Part shown: positions 1-7,954 of the stretch, one piece after another
How the letters are laid out: each line of letters starts with the position of its first letter
How positions within the stretch are numbered: position 1 is the stretch's first letter
Source: Kribbella caucasensis
Lineage (GTDB): Bacteria; Actinomycetota; Actinomycetes; Propionibacteriales; Kribbellaceae
Length of the DNA: 64,000 nt
Assembly: GCF_004361855.1 (NCBI RefSeq)
Contig: NZ_SNWQ01000018.1
Location: forward strand, 30,825-94,824
Direction of reading: 5' to 3'
The notes under the pieces: generated by a model
Database searches by the model: none
Seen by the model: the letters and a program-made list of their open reading frames with translations, nothing else
Told to the model about the DNA's origin: nothing
Translations under genes and position numbers: made by a program

Positions 1-126
1 ACCAGCTGCCCTGTACCAGCTGCCCTGTACCAGCTGCCCTGTACCAGCTGCCCTGTACCAGCTGCCCTGTACCAGCTGCCCTGTACCAGCTGCCCTGTAC
101 CAGCTGCCCTATACCGGTTGTCCTGC
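1..126. repeat. 14-bp tandem repeat array
   Basis: Eight head-to-tail copies of the 14-bp unit ACCAGCTGCCCTGT run from base 1 to base 112. The first seven are identical and the eighth differs by one base. A ninth, degenerate copy covers 113-126. The array is cut by the window start, so its true length is unknown. The unit has an internal CAGCTG palindrome. There are no spacers, so it is not a CRISPR array. It lies just beyond the 3' end of the DUF222/HNH gene on the opposite strand, and no reading frame with a recognisable product crosses it. Confidence 0.97.
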
Positions 127-168
127 ACCCGGGCACCCGGGCACCCCGGGCAGCCGGAGAGCCGTGGA

Positions 169-2169
169 TCAGAAGGGTGGTGGTTCGTCGGCTGGAGGTT
201 GGGGTGGCGTGGTGGGTTGGATGATGGGTCCGCGGGCGGGTGGGACGGTGGTGTGGCGGTGCCCGGTCGGCGTAGTCAGGGTGATGGAGCCGTCGGGGTG
301 GTTGGTGGTGGTCCAGCCCCAGGCCGGGGTGTCCTTGATGACGTGATGGTACTCGCAGTACGGCGCCATCCCCGCCAGGCTCGTCGTCCCCGACCGGGCG
401 AACGGGGTGCCATGGTCACGGTCGCATTCCCGCGACGTCCGGTTGCAGCCCGGCCAGGCGCAGACCGGATGCCGGGCCAGCAGGGTCTCGGTGACCAGGG
501 TGCCGGGGTCGTGGCGGGTGGTGGAGGCCTCCAGCACGGCGCCGTTGATGGGATCGGTGAGGAGCCGGCGCCAGGTGCCGTCGGCCGCGATCCGCCGCGC
601 CATGTCGGCCGGGATCGGCCCGTAGCCGGTCAGTTCGGCGGGGTCGTCGTCGAGACCGAGCAGGGTCGAGAACGGGACGACGACCTCGATGTGCGGGCGG
701 CGTTTGTGCTGGTCGGGCAGCCGCCGGCCGAGCCAGTCCAGCCCGTTGCGCAGCACGTGCTCGAACAGGTCGGCCACCGCATCAGCCCGCCGCTGATCCA
801 CATTCCGCCGATCCTTGTCCCGTTCTGGTTGCGGGTCGTGGTCTGGAGGTGAGCCGGTCGCCCGTGGATCCGGATGGCTGCCCGGGTCGGTGAACGGTCC
901 GGCAGTGCCGCCGCCGGGGGTGGAGGTGGTGGTGTCGGCGCTGGTGGTGCCGGTGCCCGCAGCGGAGGCGGTATCTGCGTCGCCGGTGTCCGCGGCGGAG
1001 GTAGTGGTTCCGCTGGTGGAGGCGGTGTCTGCGGTGGCGGTGTCTGCGGAGCCGGATCCCGTGGAGGTGGCGGTGGCTGCCGAGCCCGTGCCCGTCGAGC
1101 CAGTATCCGTCGAGCCCGCGCCGGTGGCGCCGGTGCCCGTGGAGCCGGTGCCGGTGGAGCCAGGACCCGTGGAGCCATGACCCGGGGCGGACGCGGTGCC
1201 GGGGCCGGGGGTGGTGGGGGTGTGGCGTTTGGCGAGGGTGGCCAGGGCCTGGATGACGACCCAGATCTGCTGGATCTTGTCGGCGGTGTTGACGATCCAT
1301 AGACCGGCCATCCCGTCCGCGAGCGGGACGATCTTGCAGCAGCGCTCGTCAACCGCCTTGCGGTGCCGGTCGGCCTTCTTCTTGGCGTCGTACTTCGCGA
1401 CCTGGATGCCCAGAGACTTCAACAGGTTCGCATGGGTCTGACCGGCGGCGCGCTTCAGCACATGCGCCTCGACCGCGCGAGCCTGAGCCTCGGTCAGCTC
1501 CCGGGTCTTGGTGGAGATCGCGATCGCCTTCGACAGGCTGATCGCGCCGCACCGCAACGCCGAATGGGTCGCGGTCAGGGTGGAGGTCAGGTGCAGCGCG
1601 GTGTCGATGTGGTTGCCGACGGTCTCCGGCGACACCTTCAATGCGAGCGCGATCTCGGCCGCCCAGCTGCGTTCGGGGTCCACCGGACGACCGGCCGTGT
1701 CGATCTGGCTGGGGCGGGGGATGTCGCTGGACTGGGCCTGGCGCTGCCGCCAGAACGACGCGATCGCCTCCAGCCGGATCGACTCCGACCACGCCGTCTG
1801 CCGGGCGGTGGCCTTGATCAACTCGACCAACGCCATCGGCGACAGGGTCGTCGCCCGGACCTGCTCCAACGCCGCGGCCAGCTCGGCGCCAGGAGGCAGG
1901 AACACCCACGCCGGCGCATCCAGCTCCAGCAGAAAGCGTTCGGCCTCGTTCTGGTCGGCGAGGGCCCACTCCTGCCACTCGAACGCCTCCACCCGCGACA
2001 TCCGATAGCAGTCGACGGTGTCGTAGAAGTCGGTCTCGTCGATCAACACCGGACCACCCACCGCCTCCGGGTCGTCGGGTGGGATCAGCAGCCCGGCAGC
2101 GTCCAGGGCGTCCAGTTCCGCGGCGAGGTCGTGTTCGCCGTAGCCCGAGTTGACCGTGATCGCGTTCAT
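169..2169 (-). CDS. DUF222 / HNH endonuclease family protein (REP13E12-like)
   Basis: A 666-residue protein with the usual actinobacterial plan: an N-terminal DUF222 region (about residues 40-310), a low-complexity Gly/Ser/Thr/Ala stretch (about 320-440) and a C-terminal HNH nuclease module (about 560-606). The module shows a zinc-binding CAWPGC pair, the general-base region CDRDHGTPF and the closing YCEYHH. Where relatives often have Asn in the middle (SLxNLAP), this protein has SLAGMAP, so the central N of HNH may be Gly and activity is uncertain. The linker is coded by imperfect GC-rich repeats and is longer than usual for the family. Mycobacterial REP13E12 members are DNA-damage inducible, and a LexA box lies directly upstream here. 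The -10-like TAATCT (2176-2181 on the complement) is only 6 bases from the ATG, which suggests a leaderless mRNA. The true DNA target is unknown. Confidence 0.9.
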   Translation of the reverse strand: MNAITVNSGYGEHDLAAELDALDAAGLLIPPDDPEAVGGPVLIDETDFYDTVDCYRMSRVEAFEWQEWALADQNEAERFLLELDAPAWVFLPPGAELAAALEQVRATTLSPMALVELIKATARQTAWSESIRLEAIASFWRQRQAQSSDIPRPSQIDTAGRPVDPERSWAAEIALALKVSPETVGNHIDTALHLTSTLTATHSALRCGAISLSKAIAISTKTRELTEAQARAVEAHVLKRAAGQTHANLLKSLGIQVAKYDAKKKADRHRKAVDERCCKIVPLADGMAGLWIVNTADKIQQIWVVIQALATLAKRHTPTTPGPGTASAPGHGSTGPGSTGTGSTGTGATGAGSTDTGSTGTGSAATATSTGSGSADTATADTASTSGTTTSAADTGDADTASAAGTGTTSADTTTSTPGGGTAGPFTDPGSHPDPRATGSPPDHDPQPERDKDRRNVDQRRADAVADLFEHVLRNGLDWLGRRLPDQHKRRPHIEVVVPFSTLLGLDDDPAELTGYGPIPADMARRIAADGTWRRLLTDPINGAVLEASTTRHDPGTLVTETLLARHPVCAWPGCNRTSRECDRDHGTPFARSGTTSLAGMAPYCEYHHVIKDTPAWGWTTTNHPDGSITLTTPTGHRHTTVPPARGPIIQPTTPPQPPADEPPPF

Positions 2170-2175
2170 GTGTCT

Positions 2176-2194
2176 AGATTAGAACGCATGTTCG
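2176..2194 (-). promoter_or_regulatory. LexA (SOS) box and -10 element of the HNH gene
   Basis: The core GAACGCATGTTC (2182-2193) has the GAAC-N4-GTTC form of the Gram-positive SOS box. It matches 13 of 14 positions of the known actinobacterial/Bacillus consensus CGAACRNRYGTTYG. On the minus strand it abuts TAATCT (2176-2181), which is placed as a -10 box 6 bases before the ATG at 2169. LexA bound here would block RNA polymerase directly. This fits DNA-damage control of the endonuclease gene. Confidence 0.75.
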
Positions 2195-2349
2195 ATTCAG
2201 CCAAATCGGAGGCGGCTCGCGAGAAGGGAGGAACCGCTTGTCCAGGTTGAGGTTTCTTGGCTATTGGTTGCTCGCGGCAAGCATCATGGAGGCTGCTGAC
2301 AGTGAGCTCAGCGCGGAATTATCCGGCTTTGTCGGCGAGAGGAGATAGC

Positions 2350-3819
2350 GTGACCGGGGTGAGCAGACTTCCGCGGAGTACGGCCGAAGACCAGGGTTTG
2401 TCGAGTGGGGCGCTGGACGCGTTTGTCGCGGCGCTGGATTCGTCGGGCCAGGAGATCCAGACGTTGATGGTGCTGCGGCACGGACACGTCGTGCGCGAGG
2501 AGGAGTGGTCGCCGTACCGGCTGGCCGATCCGCATCTGTTGTTCTCGGTGTCGAAGAGCTTCACCTCGATCGGCATCGGGCTGGCGATCGAGGCGGGGTT
2601 GCTGTCGCTCGACGACAAGGTGATCTCGTTCTTCCCCGACGAGTTGCCGGATCAGGTCGGCGACAACCTGGCCGCGATGGAGATCCGGCACCTGCTGACG
2701 ATGACGACCGGGCACGACCAGGACACCGTCGAGCGGCTCAGCAAGGATCGCCGGATGGTCGGGATCTTCCTCGGCCTGGAGGTCGAGCACGAGCCGGGCA
2801 CGGTGTTCGTCTACAACAGCGGCGCGACGTACATGCTGTCCGCGATCCTGCAGAAGCTGACCGGCGAGCGGTTGCTCGACTTCCTCCGGCCCCGGCTGTT
2901 CGAACCACTGGGTGCGACCGAGGCGACCTGGGAGGTGTCGAGGGAAGGCATCACCACCGGCGGCTGGGGTCTGAGCCTGAATACCGAGTCGCTGGCCAGG
3001 TTCGGTCAGCTGTTGCTGCAGCGCGGCCAATGGGAAGGTCGGCAGCTGCTGCCGGCCGAGTGGATCGACGCGGCAACCTCGAAGCAGGTCGACAACAGCA
3101 ACCAGGACAACCCGGACTGGCAGCAGGGGTACGGGTACCAGTTCTGGCGGTCGCGGCACGGCGGCTATCGCGGCGATGGAGCCTTCGGGCAGTACTGCCT
3201 GGTCTTCCCCGAGCACGACGCCGCCGTCATCATCACCAGCGCGGGCTTCGACATGCAGGAGACCCTGGATGTCGTCTGGGAGCACTTCCTGCCCGTCCTG
3301 GAAGGTGCCGCCCCGACCGAGGCCCGGCAGGTCGGCCCGCTGCTGATCGCCCCGCCGAGCGGCGGCGTACCGAGCGACGTACAAAGCGGCGTACCGAGCG
3401 GCGTACAAGGCGGCGTACCGAGCAGCGTACAAGGCGGCGTACCGAGCGGTGGTGCCGGGCGGACCTACCGATTCGAGGAGAACCACGCAGGGCTGACCGC
3501 GGTGCGGCTCGACGCCGACGGCACTGGCACGTTCACCTTCGGGCCGGTCGCGGCCGGCGAGTTGGCCGCCAGCGGTTCGCAGGAGATCACCATCGCGCCC
3601 GGCAGCTGGGAAGAGCAGGCCTACCTGCTGCGCGAGCCGAAGCAACGCATCGTCACCAACGCATACAGCGAGGGCAGCACCTTCGTCGCGACCATCCGGC
3701 TGCTGGAGACGCCGTATGTGATCACCCTCGCCTGCCGCCCGACCGGCGACGCCCTCACCGTGGACCTGAAGTTCAACGTCGCGTTCGGCCCGACGGAGGT
3801 CCAGCTGGTCTCGGTGTGA
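2350..3819 (+). CDS. serine hydrolase, beta-lactamase / class C PBP fold
   Basis: A penicillin-binding-protein-like serine hydrolase of 489 residues when started at the GTG at 2350, which is preceded by GAGAGGAG. An in-frame ATG at 2257 would add 31 atypical residues and has no ribosome site. The catalytic SxxK motif is SVSK at residues 66-69, the YxN-like second motif is YNS near residue 155, and an HGG third motif lies near 270. No signal peptide is visible, so it is probably cytoplasmic and may act as an esterase or peptidase rather than a true beta-lactamase. Between the catalytic domain and a C-terminal domain (from about residue 370) lies a linker of three and a half copies of an 8-residue repeat (GVPSxVQx). 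The substrate cannot be told. Confidence 0.88.
   Translation: MTGVSRLPRSTAEDQGLSSGALDAFVAALDSSGQEIQTLMVLRHGHVVREEEWSPYRLADPHLLFSVSKSFTSIGIGLAIEAGLLSLDDKVISFFPDELPDQVGDNLAAMEIRHLLTMTTGHDQDTVERLSKDRRMVGIFLGLEVEHEPGTVFVYNSGATYMLSAILQKLTGERLLDFLRPRLFEPLGATEATWEVSREGITTGGWGLSLNTESLARFGQLLLQRGQWEGRQLLPAEWIDAATSKQVDNSNQDNPDWQQGYGYQFWRSRHGGYRGDGAFGQYCLVFPEHDAAVIITSAGFDMQETLDVVWEHFLPVLEGAAPTEARQVGPLLIAPPSGGVPSDVQSGVPSGVQGGVPSSVQGGVPSGGAGRTYRFEENHAGLTAVRLDADGTGTFTFGPVAAGELAASGSQEITIAPGSWEEQAYLLREPKQRIVTNAYSEGSTFVATIRLLETPYVITLACRPTGDALTVDLKFNVAFGPTEVQLVSV
3364..3447 (+). repeat. 24-bp tandem coding repeat in serine hydrolase linker
   Basis: Three full copies and one half copy of a 24-bp unit (GGCGTACCGAGC followed by a variable GTACAA half) encode GVPSDVQS, GVPSGVQG, GVPSSVQG and GVPSG. 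The repeat joins two domains and keeps frame. Such arrays can change copy number by slippage without breaking the protein. Confidence 0.9.
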
Positions 3820-3888
3820 TCCAAGTCACGTCACAGACCGGGCCGTCGCCCGTGTCCCCGGGTTGTCACAACGAGACGGAGGATCGAA

Positions 3889-4827
3889 ATGAAGGTCTTG
3901 GTTGCAGGAGCGACCGGCGGTCTGGGACAGGCACTGGTACCGAAACTGGTCGCGGCCGGACATGAGGTGACCGGGATGATCCGGTCCGAGTCGGGCGCGC
4001 CCGGGGTCCGTGCCCAGGGCGCCGACGTGGTGCTCGCCGACGGCCTCGATGCCGCCGCGGTGAAGGCCGCGGTCACGGGCGTCCAGCCGGAGGTCGTGGT
4101 CCACCAGATGACCGCGCTCAGGGGCGGGATCGATTTCAAGCACTTCGACGACAGCTTCGCGGTGACCAACCGGTTGCGCACCGAGGGCCTGGATCATCTG
4201 CTCGAGGCTTCGCAGGCAGTCGGCGTACGGCGGATCGTCGTCCAGGGGTACGCCGGCTGGAACCTCCAGCACGGCGGATCGCCGACCAAGACCGAGAGCG
4301 ACCCGCTGGACCCGAATCCGGTTCCGGTGACCCGGAAGACGATGGAGGGCCTGAAGTACGTGGAGTCGCGCGTCACCAGCGCCACCGGGATCGAAGGCGT
4401 CGTACTGCGGTACGCGGCCTTCTACGGTCCGACCGGCGCCATCGGCAAGGGTGGTGAGATTGTGGAGATGATCCGCAAGCGCAGGCTGCCGTTGATCGGT
4501 GACGGCAGCGGCGTGTGGTCCTTCATCCACTACGACGACGCGGCCGACGCGACCGTCAAGGCGATCGAGAGTTCGGCCACCGGCGTGTACCAGATCGCCG
4601 ACGACGACCCGGCGCCCGCGTCGGTCTGGCTGCCCGAGTTCGCCCGCATCCTCGGTGCCAAGCCGCCCTGGCATGTCCCCGCCTGGGTGGGCCGGCTCGC
4701 GGTCGGCGATGCCGGGGTCGCCGCCTTCACCCAGATCCGTGGCGTCGACAACAGCCTCGCCAAGCACACCTTCGACTGGCAGCCCGGCTACGCCTCCTGG
4801 CGCGAGGGCTTCGGGCACGGCCTCTGA
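3889..4827 (+). CDS. NAD(P)-dependent epimerase/dehydratase-like SDR
   Basis: A 312-residue extended or atypical short-chain dehydrogenase. The Rossmann glycine motif GATGGLGQ is at residues 7-14, and a typical late segment GVVLRYAAFYGP is present. A GGAG-type ribosome site (GACGGAGGATCGAA) precedes the ATG. The catalytic Tyr-x3-Lys pair of the family is not evident: the segment before the helix reads PVPVTRKTMEG, with Lys but no Tyr four residues before it. This points to an atypical SDR that may bind a nucleotide cofactor without classic epimerase chemistry. It stands alone on the plus strand, and the substrate is unknown. Confidence 0.85.
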   Translation: MKVLVAGATGGLGQALVPKLVAAGHEVTGMIRSESGAPGVRAQGADVVLADGLDAAAVKAAVTGVQPEVVVHQMTALRGGIDFKHFDDSFAVTNRLRTEGLDHLLEASQAVGVRRIVVQGYAGWNLQHGGSPTKTESDPLDPNPVPVTRKTMEGLKYVESRVTSATGIEGVVLRYAAFYGPTGAIGKGGEIVEMIRKRRLPLIGDGSGVWSFIHYDDAADATVKAIESSATGVYQIADDDPAPASVWLPEFARILGAKPPWHVPAWVGRLAVGDAGVAAFTQIRGVDNSLAKHTFDWQPGYASWREGFGHGL

Positions 4828-4857
4828 GAGCGCGAGGGCTTTCGGCACGGCCTGTGA
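4801..4857 (+). repeat. duplicated 3' end of the SDR gene
   Basis: The last 27 bases of the SDR gene including its TGA (4801-4827) are repeated with two changes at 4831-4857, again ending in TGA. The repeat period is 30 bp. This is a recent short tandem duplication that left a second stop codon in frame downstream. Confidence 0.85.
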
Positions 4858-4861
4858 AATA

Positions 4862-4921
4862 TGTTGCCTAGAGCAACAAACAGTTTACAGCACTGTTACA
4901 AAGATCGTCGGCAGCGGAAAC
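4862..4921 (+). promoter_or_regulatory. candidate operator region upstream of the guanidine operon
   Basis: Two short dyads lie side by side: TGTTGC-CTAGA-GCAACA (4862-4878) and AACAGT-N7-ACTGTT (4879-4897). Overlapping the second, TTTAC-N6-GTTAC-N6-CGTCG-N6-GAAAC (4884-4921) has the spacing of an actinobacterial GlnR box, but only the first and last elements match well. The stretch is clearly less GC-rich than its surroundings. Binding by GlnR or a GntR-type regulator is inference. Confidence 0.35.
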
Positions 4922-4949
4922 AGCCTGGCCCTGAACTGATGATGACCCG

Positions 4950-5066
4950 CTGAGATGGCGGGGCGCCCCTAGGGTTCCGCTGCCGGCGACGGCAGGCCTG
5001 GTCCGAGAGGGGAGGCGGCGCCAGGCACCACGGCGCCGCTCCACGGCGGGACAAAAGCCCGGGAGG
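4950..5066 (+). promoter_or_regulatory. guanidine-I (ykkC-yxkD) riboswitch
   Basis: The three hallmark segments of the ykkC subtype 1 aptamer appear in order: CCTAGGGTTCCG (from 4968), GGTCCGAGAG (5000-5009) and CGGGACAAAAGCCCGGGAG (5047-5065). The variable helices between them pair GCCG with CGGC (from 4982) and GGCGGCGCC with its complement. Known members sense guanidinium and switch on export or degradation genes. The downstream genes here are exactly the guanidine carboxylase/deiminase set, which supports the call. The 5' edge is approximate. Confidence 0.95.
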
Positions 5067-5083
5067 CCTTGATGGCCCGGGCT
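5056..5083 (+). terminator. riboswitch expression-platform hairpin
   Basis: AGCCCGGG (5056-5063) is perfectly complementary to CCCGGGCT (5076-5083) with a 12-base loop that contains GGCC. The left arm overlaps the last conserved aptamer segment, so this hairpin and the folded aptamer exclude each other. No run of T follows, so it may act through a factor-dependent stop or by changing access to the ribosome site GGAGG near 5111. Confidence 0.55.
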
Positions 5084-5119
5084 GCCGTGTGCGTTCCGGG
5101 CGACTCTGCGGAGGCCGGA

Positions 5120-6682
5120 ATGACAGCAACCCCCGACCCACTGACCGCGGACGTGACCAGCGCCGATGATCTCGGCGACTTCGGCTATGTCCAGCAACTC
5201 TCCCGCCGTGTCGGCACCTATGCTTCGTTCGCCGCCGGCTTCTCGTTCGTCTCGATCCTGACCACGGTGTTCCAGCTCTTCGGGCTGGGCTTCGGCATCG
5301 GCGGCACGGCGTTCTTCTGGACCTGGCCGGCCGTGCTCGCAGGGCAGCTGCTGGTGGCGCTTTGCTTCGCCGAGCTGGCGGCTCGCTATCCCCTGTCGGG
5401 CGCGATCTACCAGTGGGCCCGGCGCCTCGGCGGTGCCGTCGTCGGCTGGTTCGCGGGCTGGACGATGGTGATCGCGCAGATCGTCACGCTGGCGACCGCG
5501 GCCATCGCCCTGCAGGTCATGCTGCCCGCGGTCTGGGACGGTTTCCAGCTCGTCGGCACCGATCCCACCCTCTCCTCGCGGGACGGTGCCGCGAACGCCG
5601 TCGTGCTCGGCTGCCTACTTCTCGTCGGTACCACCGTGCTGAACGCAACCAGCGTCCGAGTCACCTCGATCGTGAACTCCGTCGGCGTCACCTGTGAACT
5701 CGTCGGCGTCGTCCTGATCGTCATCCTGCTGACCGGTCAGGCCGAACGCGGCCCGTCCGTCGTCCTGCACACGACCAACCTCGACAGCACCACGGGGTAC
5801 GTCGTACCGCTGCTGATCTCCGCGTTGATGGCGGCCTACGTCCTGGTCGGATTCGACAGTGCGGGCGAGCTTTCCGAGGAGACGCACAAGCCGCGCGCCA
5901 CCACGCCGAGGACGATCCTCCGCGCGGTGATCGCCTCCGGGATCGGCGGCGCCTTCCTCATCATCGCCGCGTTGATGGCCGCTCCCTCGCTCGACGACGG
6001 GACGCTCGCCGCGCAGGGCCTGCCGTACGTGCTCACCAGTCAGCTCGGCACGACGACCGGAAAACTGTTGCTGCTCGATGTCGCGCTGGCGGTCTGCGTC
6101 TGCACCCTCGCGATCCAGACGGCGGCCGCCCGGATGATCTTCTCGATGGCCCGCGACAACGTCCTGCCGTTCTCGGCCGAACTGCGCCAAGTGTCCCCAC
6201 GAACCGGTACGCCGGTCGCGGCGACCGTCGTACCAGGTGTGCTCGCGGCCGTCTGCCTGCTGGTCAACGTCGGCAACGCCGGGTTGTTCCTCGGGCTGGC
6301 CAGTGTCTGCATCATGCTGCTCTACGTGGCGTATCTGATGGTCACCACGCCACTGCTGATCCAGCGCCTGAAGGGGAATCCGCCGACGGCCGGAACGGAT
6401 GAGGATGGCCGCAAGCTCTTCTCGTTGGGCCGATGGGGCCTGGTCGTCAACGTGCTCGCGGTCGCGTACGGGCTCGGGATGGCGATCAACCTGGGCTGGC
6501 CGCGCGCCGAGGTGTACGACCCCGCGGGCGAGGGCTGGTATCTGCACTACCTCCCGCTGATCGTGCTCGCGGTCGTCGCGATCGGCGGCCTGCTCGCGTA
6601 CCGGTTCCAGCGCACCCGGTACCACGAGTCGATCGGACTCACCGTCTCGCCAGCGGCGGTTGTCGAGGGAGCCGGCGCGTGA
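5120..6682 (+). CDS. APC-family permease of the guanidine operon
   Basis: A 520-residue amino acid/polyamine/organocation transporter with about 12 hydrophobic segments. The ATG at 5120 follows GGAGGCC; an upstream in-frame start at 5069 lies inside the riboswitch platform and is rejected. It is the first gene after a guanidine-I riboswitch, and its stop overlaps the next start. It therefore most likely imports guanidine, or a guanidino or urea compound, across the cytoplasmic membrane. Guanidine-I regulons elsewhere contain SMR exporters or ABC importers; here an APC carrier takes that place. Substrate is inferred from context only. Confidence 0.88.
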   Translation: MTATPDPLTADVTSADDLGDFGYVQQLSRRVGTYASFAAGFSFVSILTTVFQLFGLGFGIGGTAFFWTWPAVLAGQLLVALCFAELAARYPLSGAIYQWARRLGGAVVGWFAGWTMVIAQIVTLATAAIALQVMLPAVWDGFQLVGTDPTLSSRDGAANAVVLGCLLLVGTTVLNATSVRVTSIVNSVGVTCELVGVVLIVILLTGQAERGPSVVLHTTNLDSTTGYVVPLLISALMAAYVLVGFDSAGELSEETHKPRATTPRTILRAVIASGIGGAFLIIAALMAAPSLDDGTLAAQGLPYVLTSQLGTTTGKLLLLDVALAVCVCTLAIQTAAARMIFSMARDNVLPFSAELRQVSPRTGTPVAATVVPGVLAAVCLLVNVGNAGLFLGLASVCIMLLYVAYLMVTTPLLIQRLKGNPPTAGTDEDGRKLFSLGRWGLVVNVLAVAYGLGMAINLGWPRAEVYDPAGEGWYLHYLPLIVLAVVAIGGLLAYRFQRTRYHESIGLTVSPAAVVEGAGA

Positions 6683-7359
6683 TCCACGACATCCCGGGCG
6701 GGGCGGCGTGGTCCGCTCCCGTCCGGGCCGGACGCGTGCTCACCTTGACCGCCCTCGCGGACGGCGCCAACGCCTCGGTACTGATCATCGGCGCGGACCG
6801 GCTCGACCGCCTCAACATCCCGGACACGCTGAAGTCGCAGATGTCGGCCTGCATCCGGCCGGCCATGGTGCTGATGTCGGACCGCGGTACTGCGCTGGCG
6901 ACCGTGCTCGAGTCGAGTCTGGAGTGGCACGACTGCCTGACCGGGTTCGGTCACGACCGGCACCTGGAACGGTTCGGCCCTTCCAGTTACGCGCAGGACG
7001 GGAACGGCTGGCGTCGGTCGGCACGGCTCGGCCTGATCAGCGAACTCACCAAACACGGCTTCGGCGAGGGCAACCTCCACGGCTGCATCAACTTCTTCTC
7101 GAAGGTCGGGATCAGCGACGACTCCCGCGCATCGCTGGCCTACCTTCCTGACCACTCCGCAGCAGGTGACACTGTTGAGCTGCGGAGCGAACAGGATCTG
7201 CTGATCTTCGTCAGCACGGCACCGCATCCGCTGTCGATGGAGCCGTACGCGCCGGCCGGCGTACGAGTGGAAACGGCACTCGCGACCGAAGAGCCGGACC
7301 TCAAGCTGCGCGACGAGGGTTACCGGGCGCTGGAGCAGACCAGGGGGTTGCTCACATGA
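6679..7359 (+). CDS. DUF1989 protein, carboxyguanidine deiminase-type subunit (CgdAB family, UAAP2-like)
   Basis: A 226-residue protein of the urea carboxylase-associated family (DUF1989). The GTG start overlaps the permease stop as GTGA. Diagnostic stretches are GLISELTKHGFGEGNLHGC followed by INFF, and an SMEPYAP tail. In guanidine degraders the two DUF1989 subunits form carboxyguanidine deiminase, which removes ammonia from carboxyguanidine to give allophanate. The longer of the two proteins comes first here and the shorter partner follows with an ATGA overlap, so equal expression of both subunits is likely. The Cys in LHGC and the His/Asp residues nearby may bind metal (inference). Confidence 0.87.
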   Translation: MIHDIPGGAAWSAPVRAGRVLTLTALADGANASVLIIGADRLDRLNIPDTLKSQMSACIRPAMVLMSDRGTALATVLESSLEWHDCLTGFGHDRHLERFGPSSYAQDGNGWRRSARLGLISELTKHGFGEGNLHGCINFFSKVGISDDSRASLAYLPDHSAAGDTVELRSEQDLLIFVSTAPHPLSMEPYAPAGVRVETALATEEPDLKLRDEGYRALEQTRGLLT

Positions 7360-7952
7360 CTCTCGACTCGACTGTTCAACCCGGCGACGGCGGGCTCGTA
7401 CCGGTACCGGCGGGAGGACGGCTGCGGATCGTCGACCTGCACGGCAACCAGGCCGTCGACACGCTCGTCTACGACGCACACGACATCGACAACCGCTACT
7501 CGGCCTTCGACACGATCCGCGAACAGGCCGCGGTCTACCTGACCACCGGTTCGACCTTGTTGTCGAGCCGGCTGGACGAGCTCGCCGTGATCACCGACGA
7601 CACGTGTGGCCGCCACGACACCGTCGGCGGCGCGTGTTCCCAGGAGAGCAACGTGATCCGGTACGGCGAGTTCACCCGGCACCAGCACGCCTGCCGGCAG
7701 ACCTTCCTGCGGTACGGCGCTCCGGCCGGTATCGGTCAGCGGCAGCTCACCCACAACATCAACTTCTTCATGAATGTCCCCGTCGGCTCCGGCGGTGAGC
7801 TGAGATTCGACGACGGCCTGTCCGCACCAGGACGACATGTCGAGCTCACCGCGAGCCGCGATCTGCTCGTGCTGATCAGCAACTGTCCTCAGCTGAACAA
7901 TCCGTGCAACGGCTGGAACCCGACGCCGATCCAGTTGCTGGGCTGGTGGTGA
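7356..7952 (+). CDS. DUF1989 protein, second carboxyguanidine deiminase-type subunit (CgdAB family, UAAP1-like)
   Basis: A 198-residue DUF1989 protein. It shows the family signature DDTCGRHDTVGGACS, then SNVIRYG, then HNINFFMNVPV. The ATG overlaps the previous stop by four bases. Paired with the preceding 226-residue paralogue, it should complete the heteromeric carboxyguanidine deiminase that converts the product of guanidine carboxylase into allophanate. The two conserved Cys in the signature are good candidates for metal ligands or catalytic residues. Confidence 0.87.
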   Translation: MTLDSTVQPGDGGLVPVPAGGRLRIVDLHGNQAVDTLVYDAHDIDNRYSAFDTIREQAAVYLTTGSTLLSSRLDELAVITDDTCGRHDTVGGACSQESNVIRYGEFTRHQHACRQTFLRYGAPAGIGQRQLTHNINFFMNVPVGSGGELRFDDGLSAPGRHVELTASRDLLVLISNCPQLNNPCNGWNPTPIQLLGWW

Positions 7953-7954
7953 GA

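Noticed and set aside
1..126. CRISPR array
   Set aside because: The 14-bp units are directly adjacent with no spacers and there are no cas genes in the window.
2257..2349. Longer N-terminus for the serine hydrolase
   Set aside because: The ATG at 2257 has no ribosome site and the added residues do not resemble a signal peptide or the fold; the GTG at 2350 has GAGAGGAG.
3364..3447. Frameshift or assembly error in the serine hydrolase linker
   Set aside because: The 24-bp repeat keeps the frame, and both flanking domains read through normally.
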